A DNA stretch of 64,000 bases from Roseiarcus sp049514155 (GTDB lineage Bacteria; Pseudomonadota; Alphaproteobacteria; Rhizobiales; Beijerinckiaceae), in contig NZ_JBEKVH010000012.1 of NCBI RefSeq assembly GCF_049514155.1, forward strand, positions 1 through 64,000, given 5' to 3'. A model generated the notes under the pieces. It was not told the origin of the DNA. It searched no databases and worked only from the letters and a program-made list of their open reading frames with translations. Of the stretch, positions 23,702 through 32,547 are shown one piece after another; position 1 is the first letter of the stretch, and every line of letters starts with the position of its first letter. Made by a program: the position numbers and the translations under genes.

Positions 23702-25693
23702 ATGACGGCTCAGGTCTCTCACGACGCGATGGCGAACGCGATCCGCTTCCTGTCGGTCGACGCGGTCGAGAAGGCCAAAAGCGGTCATCCCGGCCTGCCC
23801 ATGGGCGCGGCGGACTTCGCCACGGTGCTGTTCCGCGACGTCCTCAAGTTCGACGCCGCCGACCCGAAATGGCCCGACCGCGACCGCTTCGTACTGTCGG
23901 CCGGCCACGGCTCGATGCTGCTCTATTCCTTGCTCTATTTGACCGGCGTTGGCGGCCGCGACGGCCTGACGATCGCCGACCTGCAGGCGTTCCGCCAGGT
24001 CGGCTCCAAGACCCCCGGCCACCCGGAATACGGCCATACGCTCGGGGTCGAGACGACGACCGGTCCGCTGGGCCAGGGGCTCGCGACGGCGGTCGGCATG
24101 GCGCTCGCCGAGCGGATGCTGGCGGCCGAATTCGGCGAAGTGGTCGACCACCACACCTACGTGCTCGCCTCGGACGGCGACCTGATGGAGGGCGTCAGCC
24201 AGGAAGCGATCGCCATCGCCGGCCATCTCAGGCTCGCCAAGCTGATCGTGCTTTACGACGACAACGGCATATCGATCGACGGCAAGACCTCGCTCTCCGA
24301 CTCGGTTGACCAGCTCGTGCGCTTCCGCGCCGCCGGCTGGCGGTCGCTGCGCATCGACGGCCACGACCCGCAGGCGATTCTCAAGGCGATCAAGGCCGCT
24401 AAGCGAGCTGACAAGCCGACGCTGATCGCCTGCCGCACGACGATCGGCTTCGGTCTCCCCACCAAGGCCGGCACCAACAAAGCCCACGGCGAGGCGCCCG
24501 GCGCGGCCGAGATCGCCGGCGCGCGCGCCGCGCTGAAGTGGCCCTATGACCCGTTCGTCGTGCCCGACGACGTGCTCGCCGCCTGGCGCGACGTCGGCGC
24601 GCGCGGCAAGGGCAAGCGCGCCCGCTGGCGTCGGGCGCTGGCCGCGCTCCCGCCGGAGCGGCGCGCCGAGTTCGAGCGACGTATACGCGGCGATCTGCCG
24701 CCCGCTTTCGATGCAGCGGTCGACGCCTACAAGCGCCAACTCGCCGCCGACGCGCCGGAGATGGCGACGCGCAAGTCGGGCGAGGCTGCGCTCAAAGTCC
24801 TTGCACCCGCCATTCCGGAGCTCATCACCGGCTCGGCCGATCTCACCGGCTCCAACAACACCAAAGTGCCGGCGACGCCCGAGATTTCTGCTGGCGACAT
24901 GTCCGGCCGCTACGTCCATTGGGGCATCCGCGAGCATGGCATGGCGGCGGCTTGCAACGGCATGGCGCTACACGGCGGCTTCATCCCGTCGGGCGCGACC
25001 TTCTTGGTCTTCACCGACTACGCCCGGCCGTCGCTGCGCCTGGCGGCGCTGATGGGGGCGCATGTCGTCCATGTCTTCACCCACGATTCGATCGGCCTGG
25101 GCGAAGACGGGCCAACGCATCAGCCTGTCGAGCATCTTGCCGCGCTGCGCGCGATCCCGAACCTGCTGCTGTGGCGGCCGGCCGACGCGGTCGAGACCGT
25201 CGAATGCTGGCAGGCGGCGCTGGCGGCGTCGCGCTCGCCCTCGATCCTTGCGTTGACGCGACAGAACCTGCCGGCCCTGCGCAAGGTTCATGTCGCGGAG
25301 AACCTCTGCGCGCTCGGCGCATACGAAATCGCTGCGGCGCCGGAGAAGGCGGCGGTGTCGATCTTCGCCTCGGGTTCGGAGGTGTCGATCGCGATCGCCG
25401 CCCAGAAGCTGCTGGCCGAAAAGAACGTCGCCGCGCGCGTCGTCTCGGTGCCGTGCTTTGACCGGTTCTTCGAGCAGAGCGAGAGTTACCGCAAGCAGGT
25501 GATCGGCGACGCGCGGGTCAAAGTCGGCGTCGAGGCGGCGGTGCGGCAGGGGTGGGACGCGCTGATCGGCGACGGTCCATTCGTCGGCATGACGACATTC
25601 GGCGCCAGCGGGCCGTACAAACAACTTTACGAGCTCTTTGGCATAACTGCCGCGAAAGTGGCTGAAGCGGCGCTCGCTCGGCTCGGCGCCTGA
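23702..25693 (+). CDS. tkt: Transketolase
   Basis: The 663-residue thiamine-diphosphate enzyme transfers two-carbon units in the pentose phosphate pathway and Calvin cycle. Visible signatures are the N-terminal KAKSGHPGLPMGAADFATVLF (residues 19-39), the ThDP/Mg motif SDGDLMEGVSQEA with LIVLYDDNGISIDG, HGMAAACNGMALHGG, the catalytic-site HDSIGLGEDGPTHQPVEHLA and the C-terminal GTFGASG-like segment (reads TTFGASGPYKQLYELFG). Length is normal. It heads the gene series tkt-gap-pgk-fba on the plus strand. No phosphoribulokinase or RuBisCO gene is in the window, so whether it serves carbon fixation cannot be told. Confidence 0.96.
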   Translation: MTAQVSHDAMANAIRFLSVDAVEKAKSGHPGLPMGAADFATVLFRDVLKFDAADPKWPDRDRFVLSAGHGSMLLYSLLYLTGVGGRDGLTIADLQAFRQVGSKTPGHPEYGHTLGVETTTGPLGQGLATAVGMALAERMLAAEFGEVVDHHTYVLASDGDLMEGVSQEAIAIAGHLRLAKLIVLYDDNGISIDGKTSLSDSVDQLVRFRAAGWRSLRIDGHDPQAILKAIKAAKRADKPTLIACRTTIGFGLPTKAGTNKAHGEAPGAAEIAGARAALKWPYDPFVVPDDVLAAWRDVGARGKGKRARWRRALAALPPERRAEFERRIRGDLPPAFDAAVDAYKRQLAADAPEMATRKSGEAALKVLAPAIPELITGSADLTGSNNTKVPATPEISAGDMSGRYVHWGIREHGMAAACNGMALHGGFIPSGATFLVFTDYARPSLRLAALMGAHVVHVFTHDSIGLGEDGPTHQPVEHLAALRAIPNLLLWRPADAVETVECWQAALAASRSPSILALTRQNLPALRKVHVAENLCALGAYEIAAAPEKAAVSIFASGSEVSIAIAAQKLLAEKNVAARVVSVPCFDRFFEQSESYRKQVIGDARVKVGVEAAVRQGWDALIGDGPFVGMTTFGASGPYKQLYELFGITAAKVAEAALARLGA

Positions 25694-25769
25694 CGAGAAA
25701 TGCGGCAAAAAGACACGCGTTTCTGGATTTGGATCAATCCGCGGGCGCCGACTCGCTGCTAATCGACGC

Positions 25770-25796
25770 CCTCGCCGCTCTTTGAGAGCGGCGAGG
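25770..25796. other. Perfect 12-bp hairpin between tkt and gap
   Basis: CCTCGCCGCTCT (25770-25781) and AGAGCGGCGAGG (25785-25796) pair perfectly around a TTG loop, about 77 bases after the tkt stop. No T-run follows on either strand, so it is not a standard rho-independent terminator. It may stabilise or process the transcript. The 234-base gap otherwise holds the leader of gap. Confidence 0.55.
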
Positions 25797-25927
25797 TCGG
25801 GCGTGCGAGGACGCTGAGAAAGCGCTGTGCGCACTAGACTTTAGACTGAGGATCGTCGAAAAGGCGCGCTGTTTGCGCTTCGCCCCGGCGTGTGTCGAGG
25901 GCCCTGAGACCAACTGGAGGTAACAAG

Positions 25928-26935
25928 ATGGCGGTAAAGGTTGCGATCAACGGGTTCGGACGCATCGGGCGACTGGTGCTGCGCGCCATCGCCGAGTCCG
26001 GCCGCAAAGACATTGACGTGGTGTCGATCAACGATCTCGGCCCGGTCGAGACCAACGCCCATCTGCTGCGCTACGACAGCGTGCACGGCCGCTTCCCCCA
26101 CGAAGTGGGCGTCGACGGCGACTCGCTCGTCGTCAACGGCCACAAGATCAAAGTGACGGCGATCAAGGATCCGACCCAGCTGCCGCACAAGGCGCTCGGC
26201 GTCGACATCGCGATGGAGTGCACCGGCATCTTCACCACGCGCGACAAGGCCGCGATGCACCTGACCGCCGGCGCCAAGCGCGTGATCATCTCCGCGCCGT
26301 CGGAAGGCGCCGACCTCACGGTCGTCTATGGCGTCAATCACAGCAAGCTGACGAAGGATCATCTCGTCATCTCCAACGCCTCGTGCACGACCAACTGTCT
26401 GGCGCCGGTGGTGAAGGTGCTCAACGACGCGATCGGCGTCGACCACGGCTTCATGACGACGATCCACTCCTACACCGGCGATCAGCCGACGCTTGACACG
26501 CTGCACAAGGACCTTTACCGGGCTCGCGCCGCGGCGTTGTCGATGATCCCGACCACGACCGGCGCCGCCAAGGCGGTCGGTCTGGTTCTGCCCGAGCTCA
26601 AGGGCAAGCTCGACGGTTCGGCGATCCGCGTGCCGACGCCGAACGTCTCGGTCGTCGACCTCAAGTTCGTCGCCAAGCGCGCCACGTCCAAGGAAGAGAT
26701 CAACGCCGCGATCAAGGCGGCGGCGGACGGCCCGCTCAAGGGCATCCTCGGCTACACCGAACGTCCCAATGTCTCCATCGACTTCAACCATGACAGCCGC
26801 TCGTCGGTCTTCCATATGGACCAAACCAAGGTGATCGAGGGCACGTTCGTGCGCATTCTGTCGTGGTACGACAACGAGTGGGGCTTCTCGAACCGCATGG
26901 GCGACACCGCCGTCGCGCTCGCCAAGCTGATCTAA
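25928..26935 (+). CDS. gap: Glyceraldehyde-3-phosphate dehydrogenase
   Basis: The 335-residue enzyme starts at the ATG at 25928 after GGAGG and catalyses the reversible phosphorylating oxidation of glyceraldehyde 3-phosphate. It has the NAD-binding INGFGRIGRLVLRA (residues 6-19), the catalytic cysteine in SNASCTTNCLAP, the catalytic-pair HSYTGDQ histidine, and the C-terminal SWYDNEWGFSNRMGD. The strand-two region (VSINDLGPVETNAHLL) has Asp-Leu, and the type is typical of the rhizobial Gap/CbbG enzymes. It is third in order after tkt and before pgk, with a hairpin on each side, which could set separate mRNA stabilities. Confidence 0.96.
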   Translation: MAVKVAINGFGRIGRLVLRAIAESGRKDIDVVSINDLGPVETNAHLLRYDSVHGRFPHEVGVDGDSLVVNGHKIKVTAIKDPTQLPHKALGVDIAMECTGIFTTRDKAAMHLTAGAKRVIISAPSEGADLTVVYGVNHSKLTKDHLVISNASCTTNCLAPVVKVLNDAIGVDHGFMTTIHSYTGDQPTLDTLHKDLYRARAAALSMIPTTTGAAKAVGLVLPELKGKLDGSAIRVPTPNVSVVDLKFVAKRATSKEEINAAIKAAADGPLKGILGYTERPNVSIDFNHDSRSSVFHMDQTKVIEGTFVRILSWYDNEWGFSNRMGDTAVALAKLI

Positions 26936-26945
26936 CCAATAGTGC

Positions 26946-26969
26946 GGAGCCGGCGGCTTCGCCGGCTCC
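26946..26969. other. Perfect 10-bp hairpin between gap and pgk
   Basis: GGAGCCGGCG (26946-26955) and CGCCGGCTCC (26960-26969) pair perfectly around a 4-base loop, 11 bases after the gap stop codon. CTTTTG occurs only about 25 bases later, so termination is possible but not clear. Confidence 0.55.
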
Positions 26970-27020
26970 GTCGACGTCAACAGTGGCTTTTGTCGCGCCG
27001 CTTAGCCATGGAGCTTGGCG

Positions 27021-28217
27021 ATGTCCGCCTTCCGCACTCTCGATTCCGCCGACGTCAAAGGAAAGCGCGTCCTGTTACGCGTCGACCTCAACGTTCCTAT
27101 TGAAAACGGGCGGGTGACCGATCTCACCCGCATCGAGCGCGTCGCGCCGACGATTCTCGAGATCGCCGACAAGGGCGGCAAAGTCATTCTTATGGCCCAT
27201 CTGGGCCGTCCCAAGGGCAAGCCTGATCCGGCGTTCACCCTCAAGCCCGTCGCCGCGGCGGTGGCGGGTGTGGTCAAACGGCCGGTCGCCTTCGCCTCCG
27301 ATTGCATCGGCGAACCGGCCGCCAAGGCGATTGCGGCGATGAAGAACGGCGACATTCTCTGCCTCGAGAACACCCGCTTCTACAAGGCGGAAGAAAAGAA
27401 CGAGCCGGAGTTCGTCGCTGAGCTCGCCAAGCTGGGCGACATCTACGTCAACGACGCCTTCTCCGCCGCCCATCGCGCCCATGCCTCCACCGAGGGCCTC
27501 GCCCACCACATGCCGGCCTACGCCGGCCGGGCGATGCAGAAGGAGCTCGACGCGCTGACGCTGGCGCTGAGCTCGCCGATCCGCCCGCTGGCGGCAGTCG
27601 TCGGTGGCGCGAAGGTCTCCGGCAAGCTCGAGCTGCTCGGCAATCTGGTCAAGAAGGTCGACATCCTGATCATCGGCGGCGGCATGGCCAACACGTTCCT
27701 GTTTGCCCAGGGCAAGGCGGTCGGCGCGTCGCTGTGCGAGAAGGATCTCGCCGGCACGGCGCGGGAAATCCTCGCCGCCGCCAAGGCGGCGAACTGCAAG
27801 ATTCTGCTGCCGGTCGACGCCAATGTCGCCAAGGAGCTCAAGGCGCAAGCGCCGGCGCGCTTCGTCGACGTCGATCACGTCGGCGACGACGAAATGATCC
27901 TCGACATCGGGCCGAAGTCGATCCTCGCCGTCGAGGACGCCCTCAAGAGCGCGAAGACCCTGGTGTGGAACGGTCCATTTGGCGCCTTCGAGACGCCGCC
28001 GTTCGACGCGGCGACGATGCAGATCGCCAAGACCGCCGCTTTCTTGACCATCGACAACAAGCTTAAGTCCGTTGCGGGTGGCGGCGACACGGTGGCGGCG
28101 CTCAACGCGGCGGGCGTCGCCGATCAATTCACCTACGTCTCGACCGCCGGCGGCGCCTTCCTCGAGTGGATGGAAGGCAAAGCGCTGCCTGGCGTCGAAG
28201 CTTTGCGCGCGAAATAA
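27021..28217 (+). CDS. pgk: Phosphoglycerate kinase
   Basis: The ATG at 27021 (GGAG upstream) gives 398 residues. The enzyme transfers phosphate between 1,3-bisphosphoglycerate and ADP in the cytoplasm. Signature segments are RVDLNVPIENGRVTD (residues 21-35), LMAHLGRPKGKPDP, ENTRFYKAEEKN, VNDAFSAAHRAHAST, VVGGAKVSGKLELL, the nucleotide-binding WNGPFGAFETPPFDA and the C-terminal GGGDTVAALNAAG. Length and motifs are fully typical. The fba gene begins 19 bases after its stop and is surely cotranscribed. Confidence 0.97.
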   Translation: MSAFRTLDSADVKGKRVLLRVDLNVPIENGRVTDLTRIERVAPTILEIADKGGKVILMAHLGRPKGKPDPAFTLKPVAAAVAGVVKRPVAFASDCIGEPAAKAIAAMKNGDILCLENTRFYKAEEKNEPEFVAELAKLGDIYVNDAFSAAHRAHASTEGLAHHMPAYAGRAMQKELDALTLALSSPIRPLAAVVGGAKVSGKLELLGNLVKKVDILIIGGGMANTFLFAQGKAVGASLCEKDLAGTAREILAAAKAANCKILLPVDANVAKELKAQAPARFVDVDHVGDDEMILDIGPKSILAVEDALKSAKTLVWNGPFGAFETPPFDAATMQIAKTAAFLTIDNKLKSVAGGGDTVAALNAAGVADQFTYVSTAGGAFLEWMEGKALPGVEALRAK

Positions 28218-28236
28218 GGTCTGGAAGGAAGCACAA

Positions 28237-29304
28237 ATGTCCCGTATCACACTTCGTCAATTGCTGGATCACGCCGCCGAACACGGCTACGGCGTGCCGG
28301 CATTCAACATCAACAACATGGAGCAGGCGCTGGCGATCGGCGAGGCGGCGAACGCCCTCGAAGCGCCGGTCATCATCCAAGCCTCGCGCGGCGCGCGCTC
28401 TTACGCCAACGACATCATGCTCCGGCATATGATGGACGCGCTGACCGAAATGTATCCGCAGGTTCCGATCTGCGTGCACCTCGACCACGGCAACGGCCCG
28501 GCGACGTGCGTCACGGCGATCCAGGCCAACTTCACCTCGGTGATGATGGACGGCTCGCTCAAGTCCGACGGCAAAACGCCGGCCGACTGGGCCTATAATG
28601 TCGGCGTCACCAAGACGGTCGCCGACATCGCCCATCTCGGCGGGGTGTCGGTCGAGGGAGAACTCGGCGTGCTCGGCTCGCTGGAGACCGGCACGGGCGA
28701 CAAAGAGGATGGCCACGGCGCCGAAGGCAAGCTCAGCCACGACCAGCTGCTCACCAACCCAGACGAAGCGGTGAAGTTCGTGCGCGAGACCAAGGTCGAC
28801 GCGCTCGCCATCGCGATGGGCACCTCGCACGGCGCCTACAAGTTTTCGCGCAAGCCGACCGGCGACATCCTCGCGATGACCGTGATCGAGCAAATCAACA
28901 AGAAGCTGCCGAACACCCACCTCGTCATGCACGGCTCGTCGTCGGTGCCGCAGGATTTGCAGGACATCATCAACAAGTTCGGCGGCAAGATGCCGCAGAC
29001 CTACGGCGTGCCGATCGAAGAGATCCAGCGCGGCATCAAGCACGGCGTGCGTAAGGTCAACATCGACACCGACAACCGCATGGCGATCACCGGCCAGATC
29101 CGCCGCGTGTTCCAGGAGCATCCGGAAGAGTTCGACCCGCGCAAGTACCTGAAGCCGGCCGAAGACGCGATGATCAAGATCTGCAAGCTGCGCTTCGAGC
29201 AGTTCGGCACGGCTGGACAGGCGCCGAAGATCAAGAAGGTCCTTTCGCTCTCCGAGATGGCCAAGCGTTACGCGAGCGGCGAGCTCGACCCCAAGTTCGC
29301 TTGA
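28237..29304 (+). CDS. fba: Class II fructose-bisphosphate aldolase (CbbA type)
   Basis: The 355-residue zinc enzyme cleaves or forms fructose 1,6-bisphosphate. Motifs are YGVPAFNINNMEQ (residues 18-30), the zinc ligands in VHLDHGNG and the GVSVEGELG region, AMGTSHGAYKF, and the zinc/phosphate site VMHGSSSVPQ. The long form with the KYLKPAEDAMIKICKLRFEQFGTAGQAPKI C-terminus is the type often called CbbA in proteobacteria. It begins at an ATG after GGAAGGAAG and follows pgk by 19 bases. A large hairpin terminator at 29311-29354 ends the cluster. The cbbA name would need evidence of a Calvin cycle. Confidence 0.95.
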   Translation: MSRITLRQLLDHAAEHGYGVPAFNINNMEQALAIGEAANALEAPVIIQASRGARSYANDIMLRHMMDALTEMYPQVPICVHLDHGNGPATCVTAIQANFTSVMMDGSLKSDGKTPADWAYNVGVTKTVADIAHLGGVSVEGELGVLGSLETGTGDKEDGHGAEGKLSHDQLLTNPDEAVKFVRETKVDALAIAMGTSHGAYKFSRKPTGDILAMTVIEQINKKLPNTHLVMHGSSSVPQDLQDIINKFGGKMPQTYGVPIEEIQRGIKHGVRKVNIDTDNRMAITGQIRRVFQEHPEEFDPRKYLKPAEDAMIKICKLRFEQFGTAGQAPKIKKVLSLSEMAKRYASGELDPKFA

Positions 29305-29310
29305 GGGAGG

Positions 29311-29354
29311 CGCGGCCTCTCTTCCTCAATTGAGGGGAGAGGCCGCGACGTTTT
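29311..29354 (+). terminator. Terminator after fba
   Basis: CGCGGCCTCTC (29311-29321) pairs with GAGAGGCCGCG (29337-29347). The loop is itself a perfect 12-base palindrome (CCTCAATTGAGG, 29324-29335), so one long, nearly continuous stem can form. TTTT follows 3 bases later (29351-29354). It starts 7 bases after the fba stop codon and also lies 17 bases from the convergent gene at 29371. Confidence 0.75.
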
Positions 29355-29370
29355 GCCTTCTAGCCTCGGC

Positions 29371-29586
29371 TCAGGCGTCGCGTTTCGACGCCTGGCCGGC
29401 GTAGACGATCAGGCCGGCGCCGATGAGCGCGCCGAACGCGCCGACCGCAATCGCGTCGAGCGCGTCGAAGAGCGCATCGGCGTCAGGACCGCTGGGCAAG
29501 CGGAAATAGATAAGACAGCCGACGACGACGAAGGCGACGCCGCCGAGCAGCGCGAGTGCGCCGGCGAGTCTCAGCGCCAATTTCAC
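29371..29586 (-). CDS. Small two-helix membrane protein
   Basis: The GTG at 29586 gives a 71-residue protein, MKLALRLAGALALLGGVAFV and onward, with two hydrophobic helices (about residues 6-28 and 45-65) joined by an acidic loop (PSGPDADALFDALD). No signal cleavage site or known domain is visible. It is convergent with fba across the terminator and stands alone on its strand, 143 bases downstream of the pirin gene. The start is uncertain, since the frame stays open upstream and the ribosome binding site is poor. Function unknown. Confidence 0.5.
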   Translation of the reverse strand: MKLALRLAGALALLGGVAFVVVGCLIYFRLPSGPDADALFDALDAIAVGAFGALIGAGLIVYAGQASKRDA

Positions 29587-29728
29587 GACTTTTGCGTTCC
29601 TCTGATGCGTTGCCGACGTCGCCAGAATAGGCCGCCGCGTGAAGGCCGCGGTGCGGCCCGATGTCGCGCAAAGTCGCGAGGTGGCCACGCTATCCGCCGT
29701 CATTGCAATGACGGGAAGGAGAGCCGGA

Positions 29729-30661
29729 TCAGGGCGCCGGGATGAATTCGTCGCGATCGTCGGGCGGAAGGTCGAACAGGCCTTTGCCCCAATCGGCCTT
29801 GCGCCATTCCTCTTTGGCCGCCTCGATCCGCTCGCGGCTCGAGGCGACGAAGTTCCACCAGATGTAGCGCGGGCCGCCGAGCGTCGCGCCGCCGAGCAGC
29901 AGCAGGCGCGCGCCAGCTTCGCCCGCGCCGATCGTGATCGGATCGCCGGGACGGAAGACCAGCATGCGGCCCGCTTCGAACGTCTGGCCGGCGACCGTCG
30001 CCGCGCCTTCGACGATGTAGAGCCCGCGGTCCTCGTGATCGTCCGGCAGGGGCAGGCGCGCGCCTGCGTCGAGCACGGCGTCGACATAGAACGTGTCCGA
30101 GAACACGCTGGCGGGCGCGCGCTCGCCATAGGCGTTTCCGAGGATCACCCTCAGCCGCGCGCCGTCGGCTTCGAGCGTCGGCAGCGCCGCCTTGGCGTGG
30201 TGTTCGAAGCTCGGCGCGGCGTCCTCCTGCGCCTCGGGTAAGGCGACCCAGGTCTGAACGCCAAACAAGCTGTGCGGGCCGCGGCGCGTCTCGGCGCTGG
30301 TGCGCTCGGAATGGGTGACGCCGCGTCCGGCGACCATCCAGTTCAGCGCGCCCGGACGAATGATCTGGTTTGAGCCGAGGCTGTCGCGGTGCTGGAATTC
30401 GCCGCGATAGAGGTAGGTCACGGTCGCCAGGCCGATGTGGGGATGCGGCCGTACGTCGACGCCCTGCCCGGTGACGAATTCGGCCGGGCCCGCCTGGTCG
30501 AAGAAGATGAACGGCCCGACCATCTGCCGCTTCGGCGCGGGCAGGGCCCGCCGCACCTCGAAATTGCCGATGTCGCGGGCGCGCGGCACGATCAGGGTCT
30601 CGATCGCGTCGGCGCCGACGGCGTCGGGGCATCTCGGTTCGAGAGAAGGGTTCCAACTCAT
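29729..30661 (-). CDS. Pirin family protein
   Basis: The 310-residue bicupin starts at the ATG at 30661, with GGAG upstream. The pirin N-terminal signature is clear: VGPFIFFDQAGPAEF (residues 50-64) and the metal site RPHPHIGLATVTYLYRGEFQHRDSLG, followed by GVTHSERT. Two histidines and further ligands for iron or another metal are kept. The second cupin half (YIVEGAATVAGQTFEAGRMLVF) lacks metal ligands, as usual. Bacterial pirins have quercetinase activity or modulate enzymes. Neighbours give no hint of a specific role. Confidence 0.93.
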   Translation of the reverse strand: MSWNPSLEPRCPDAVGADAIETLIVPRARDIGNFEVRRALPAPKRQMVGPFIFFDQAGPAEFVTGQGVDVRPHPHIGLATVTYLYRGEFQHRDSLGSNQIIRPGALNWMVAGRGVTHSERTSAETRRGPHSLFGVQTWVALPEAQEDAAPSFEHHAKAALPTLEADGARLRVILGNAYGERAPASVFSDTFYVDAVLDAGARLPLPDDHEDRGLYIVEGAATVAGQTFEAGRMLVFRPGDPITIGAGEAGARLLLLGGATLGGPRYIWWNFVASSRERIEAAKEEWRKADWGKGLFDLPPDDRDEFIPAP

Positions 30662-30767
30662 GCGCGTCTCCGGCCTCCGTCCCATTCCATATGGGCAAGG
30701 CGCCGTCGCGCGCAAAGCCGAGAAAGCGCGAGTCGGACGGCGTCGAGGTCGAGGACGCGACGTCCGC

Positions 30768-31064
30768 TCAGCCCTTTCGCGCCAGCAATGCGGCGGCGAT
30801 CGTCGCCCATTCCTCGACGAGCGGCGCGCGGCTCGCCGGCTTGCTGGCGCGGCGGTACCAGTAGCCGGCGTTGCCGGCGTCGCCCTCTTTGCGGTGGAGA
30901 TAGGCATGAACCCAATCGCCGGCGCCGCCCTCGTCGGCCTGCGCCAACTCATGCGCACGGTCCCAGTCGCCCTTGGCCTCCCACCACAGCGCCTGCAGCG
31001 CCTGACCCAGGCCCTCAGGCGGCGCGGCGACGGCGAGCGAAGCGCGAAAGGCTGCGAGATCCAT
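30768..31064 (-). CDS. Conserved hypothetical protein, helical
   Basis: This 98-residue product (ATG at 31064) reads as all-helical and resembles a solenoid fragment: ALWWEAKGDWDRAHELAQAD and WVHAYLHRKEGDAGNAGYWY form two helix pairs similar to TPR or Sel1 repeats, with strongly conserved-looking Trp and Tyr positions. I recognise the pattern as a widespread conserved hypothetical family without assigned function. No signal peptide or membrane segment is present. The gap upstream (31065-31264) and downstream (30662-30767) shows no other feature. Confidence 0.65.
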   Translation of the reverse strand: MDLAAFRASLAVAAPPEGLGQALQALWWEAKGDWDRAHELAQADEGGAGDWVHAYLHRKEGDAGNAGYWYRRASKPASRAPLVEEWATIAAALLARKG

Positions 31065-31264
31065 GGCCGGCTCCCGGCGAAGCGGCGACCAAGGTCGCGC
31101 GCTTGCGCCGCCAGCCTTCCCCACCTGGGCGCGATTGTCCAGGCGCGGCGAGCGGACGGCGTCGGCGACGCCGAGGGGAGAGAATCCGACGCTTGATCCG
31201 AGGCTCCGCTCGTCGACCAGTTTGCAGGAGGCGGTCAAACGTCGCCGACAGGCGTAGGTGTTCC

Positions 31265-32002
31265 TCAGTAGACCTGTGCGGTTGGCCTGAAGAGGATCTC
31301 GTTGATGTCGACGTTCTCCGGCTGGCTCATGGCGAAGACGACCGCACGGGCGAAGGAGTCGGCGGGAATCGCGTTCTCGTAGGTCTTGCGCATCCCCTCG
31401 GCGACCACCGGATCGGTGACGGTGTGAGTCAACTCGGTTGCGACCGCGCCCGGCGAGATGATGGTGGTGCGGATGTTGTAGGGCTTCACCTCCTGCCTCA
31501 GCCCTTCGGAGAGTGCGCGGACCGCGTGTTTGGTCGCGGCGTAAACCGCCCCGCCGGGGCCGACCTTGTGGCCGGCGACCGAGGACACGTTGATGATGTG
31601 GCCGCTCTTCTGAGCGATCATGTGGGGCAGGGCGGCGGCGACGCCGTAGAGCACGCCCTTGATGTTCACGTCGATCATGCGATCCCACTCGTCGACGTGA
31701 AGGCGTTCGAGGCGCGAACTCGGCATGAGGCCGGCGTTGTTGATGATCACGTCGATGCGGCCGTGCGATTGCACCGCGCGATCGACTAGGCGTTTGACCT
31801 GATCGCGCACGGTCACGTCGGTTTGGACGACGGCGTCGGGCCCAAGCGAAAGTTCCTTCGCCAGCGCCTGCAGCCGGTCGATGCGCCGCGCGCCCAGCAC
31901 GAGCTTGGCGCCGTTCTTGGCGAGAAGCCGGGCGGCAGCCTCGCCAAGCCCGCTGCTCGCGCCGGTGATGACGACGACTTTGTTTTCGATGCCTAGCGTC
32001 AT
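31265..32002 (-). CDS. SDR family oxidoreductase (YdfG-like)
   Basis: The 245-residue classical SDR has the cofactor loop VITGASSGLGEAAA (residues 11-24), an Arg-rich second strand end (LGARRIDRL) that points to NADPH, INNAG, and the Ser-Tyr-Lys triad in NVSSVAGH and VYAATKHAV. The TTIISPGAVATELTHT segment is typical of serine/3-hydroxy acid dehydrogenase-like YdfG relatives. It lies 12 bases downstream of the cupin gene, and both diverge from a LysR regulator, which presumably controls them. This cupin-SDR-LysR arrangement is common and suggests response to an aldehyde or similar small toxic compound; the substrate is not known. Confidence 0.88.
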   Translation of the reverse strand: MTLGIENKVVVITGASSGLGEAAARLLAKNGAKLVLGARRIDRLQALAKELSLGPDAVVQTDVTVRDQVKRLVDRAVQSHGRIDVIINNAGLMPSSRLERLHVDEWDRMIDVNIKGVLYGVAAALPHMIAQKSGHIINVSSVAGHKVGPGGAVYAATKHAVRALSEGLRQEVKPYNIRTTIISPGAVATELTHTVTDPVVAEGMRKTYENAIPADSFARAVVFAMSQPENVDINEILFRPTAQVY

Positions 32003-32014
32003 TGTTTTTCCCTT

Positions 32015-32434
32015 TCACAGATCGGAGTGCGGCTCGGCGCGGCCGGCGTACTGAGCATCCGTGACATGCTCCATCCAGTCGACCGCTTTGCCGTCGAGAG
32101 ACTCCTGGATGGCGATATGGGTCATGGCGGTCGTCGGCGAGGCGCCGTGCCAGTGCTTCTCGCCGGGCGCGAACCAGACGACGTCGCCGGGACGGATTTG
32201 CTCGATCGGGCCGCCCTCCCGCTGCGCAAGACCGAAGCCGGCGGTGACGATCAGCGTCTGGCCGAGCGGATGGGTGTGCCAGGCGGTCCGTGCGCTTGGC
32301 TCGAAGGTGACGCAGGCCCCGCCGACGCGGGCCGGGGCGGGGGCGCTGAACAGGGGATCGATTCGAACCGTCCCGGTGAACCAGTCCGAAGGTCCTTTGC
32401 CGGACGGCCGCGAGCCGCCTCGCTTGATTTCCAT
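32015..32434 (-). CDS. Cupin-domain protein
   Basis: The ATG at 32434 with AAAGGAT upstream gives 139 residues; the open frame further upstream runs into the regulatory region. It is a single cupin of the quercetinase/carboxymuconolactone-associated type: TFEPSARTAWHTHPLGQTLIVTAG carries two histidines (residues about 51-63), then the Gln, and GDVVWFAPGEKHWHGASPTTAMTHIAI carries the third His. A metal-dependent enzyme or sensor is likely. It is cotranscribed with the SDR gene 12 bases downstream and divergent from LysR. Confidence 0.88.
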   Translation of the reverse strand: MEIKRGGSRPSGKGPSDWFTGTVRIDPLFSAPAPARVGGACVTFEPSARTAWHTHPLGQTLIVTAGFGLAQREGGPIEQIRPGDVVWFAPGEKHWHGASPTTAMTHIAIQESLDGKAVDWMEHVTDAQYAGRAEPHSDL

Positions 32435-32510
32435 GGTCGAAATCCTTTCAGCCTCCAGGAGACGCCCTTGACGACCCAAACATAGGCTAGAAGCATTGCC
32501 GCGATTAGAC

Positions 32511-32526
32511 GCTATATCGAGATAGC
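32511..32526. promoter_or_regulatory. Inverted repeat, candidate LysR operator
   Basis: GCTAT (32511-32515) and ATAGC (32522-32526) flank 6 bases in the 113-base region between the divergent cupin and lysR genes, 21 bases before the lysR ATG. An AT-rich dyad at this position is the usual place for LysR binding and autoregulation. Confidence 0.5.
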
Positions 32527-32547
32527 GGCCATATTGGAGATTCATCA

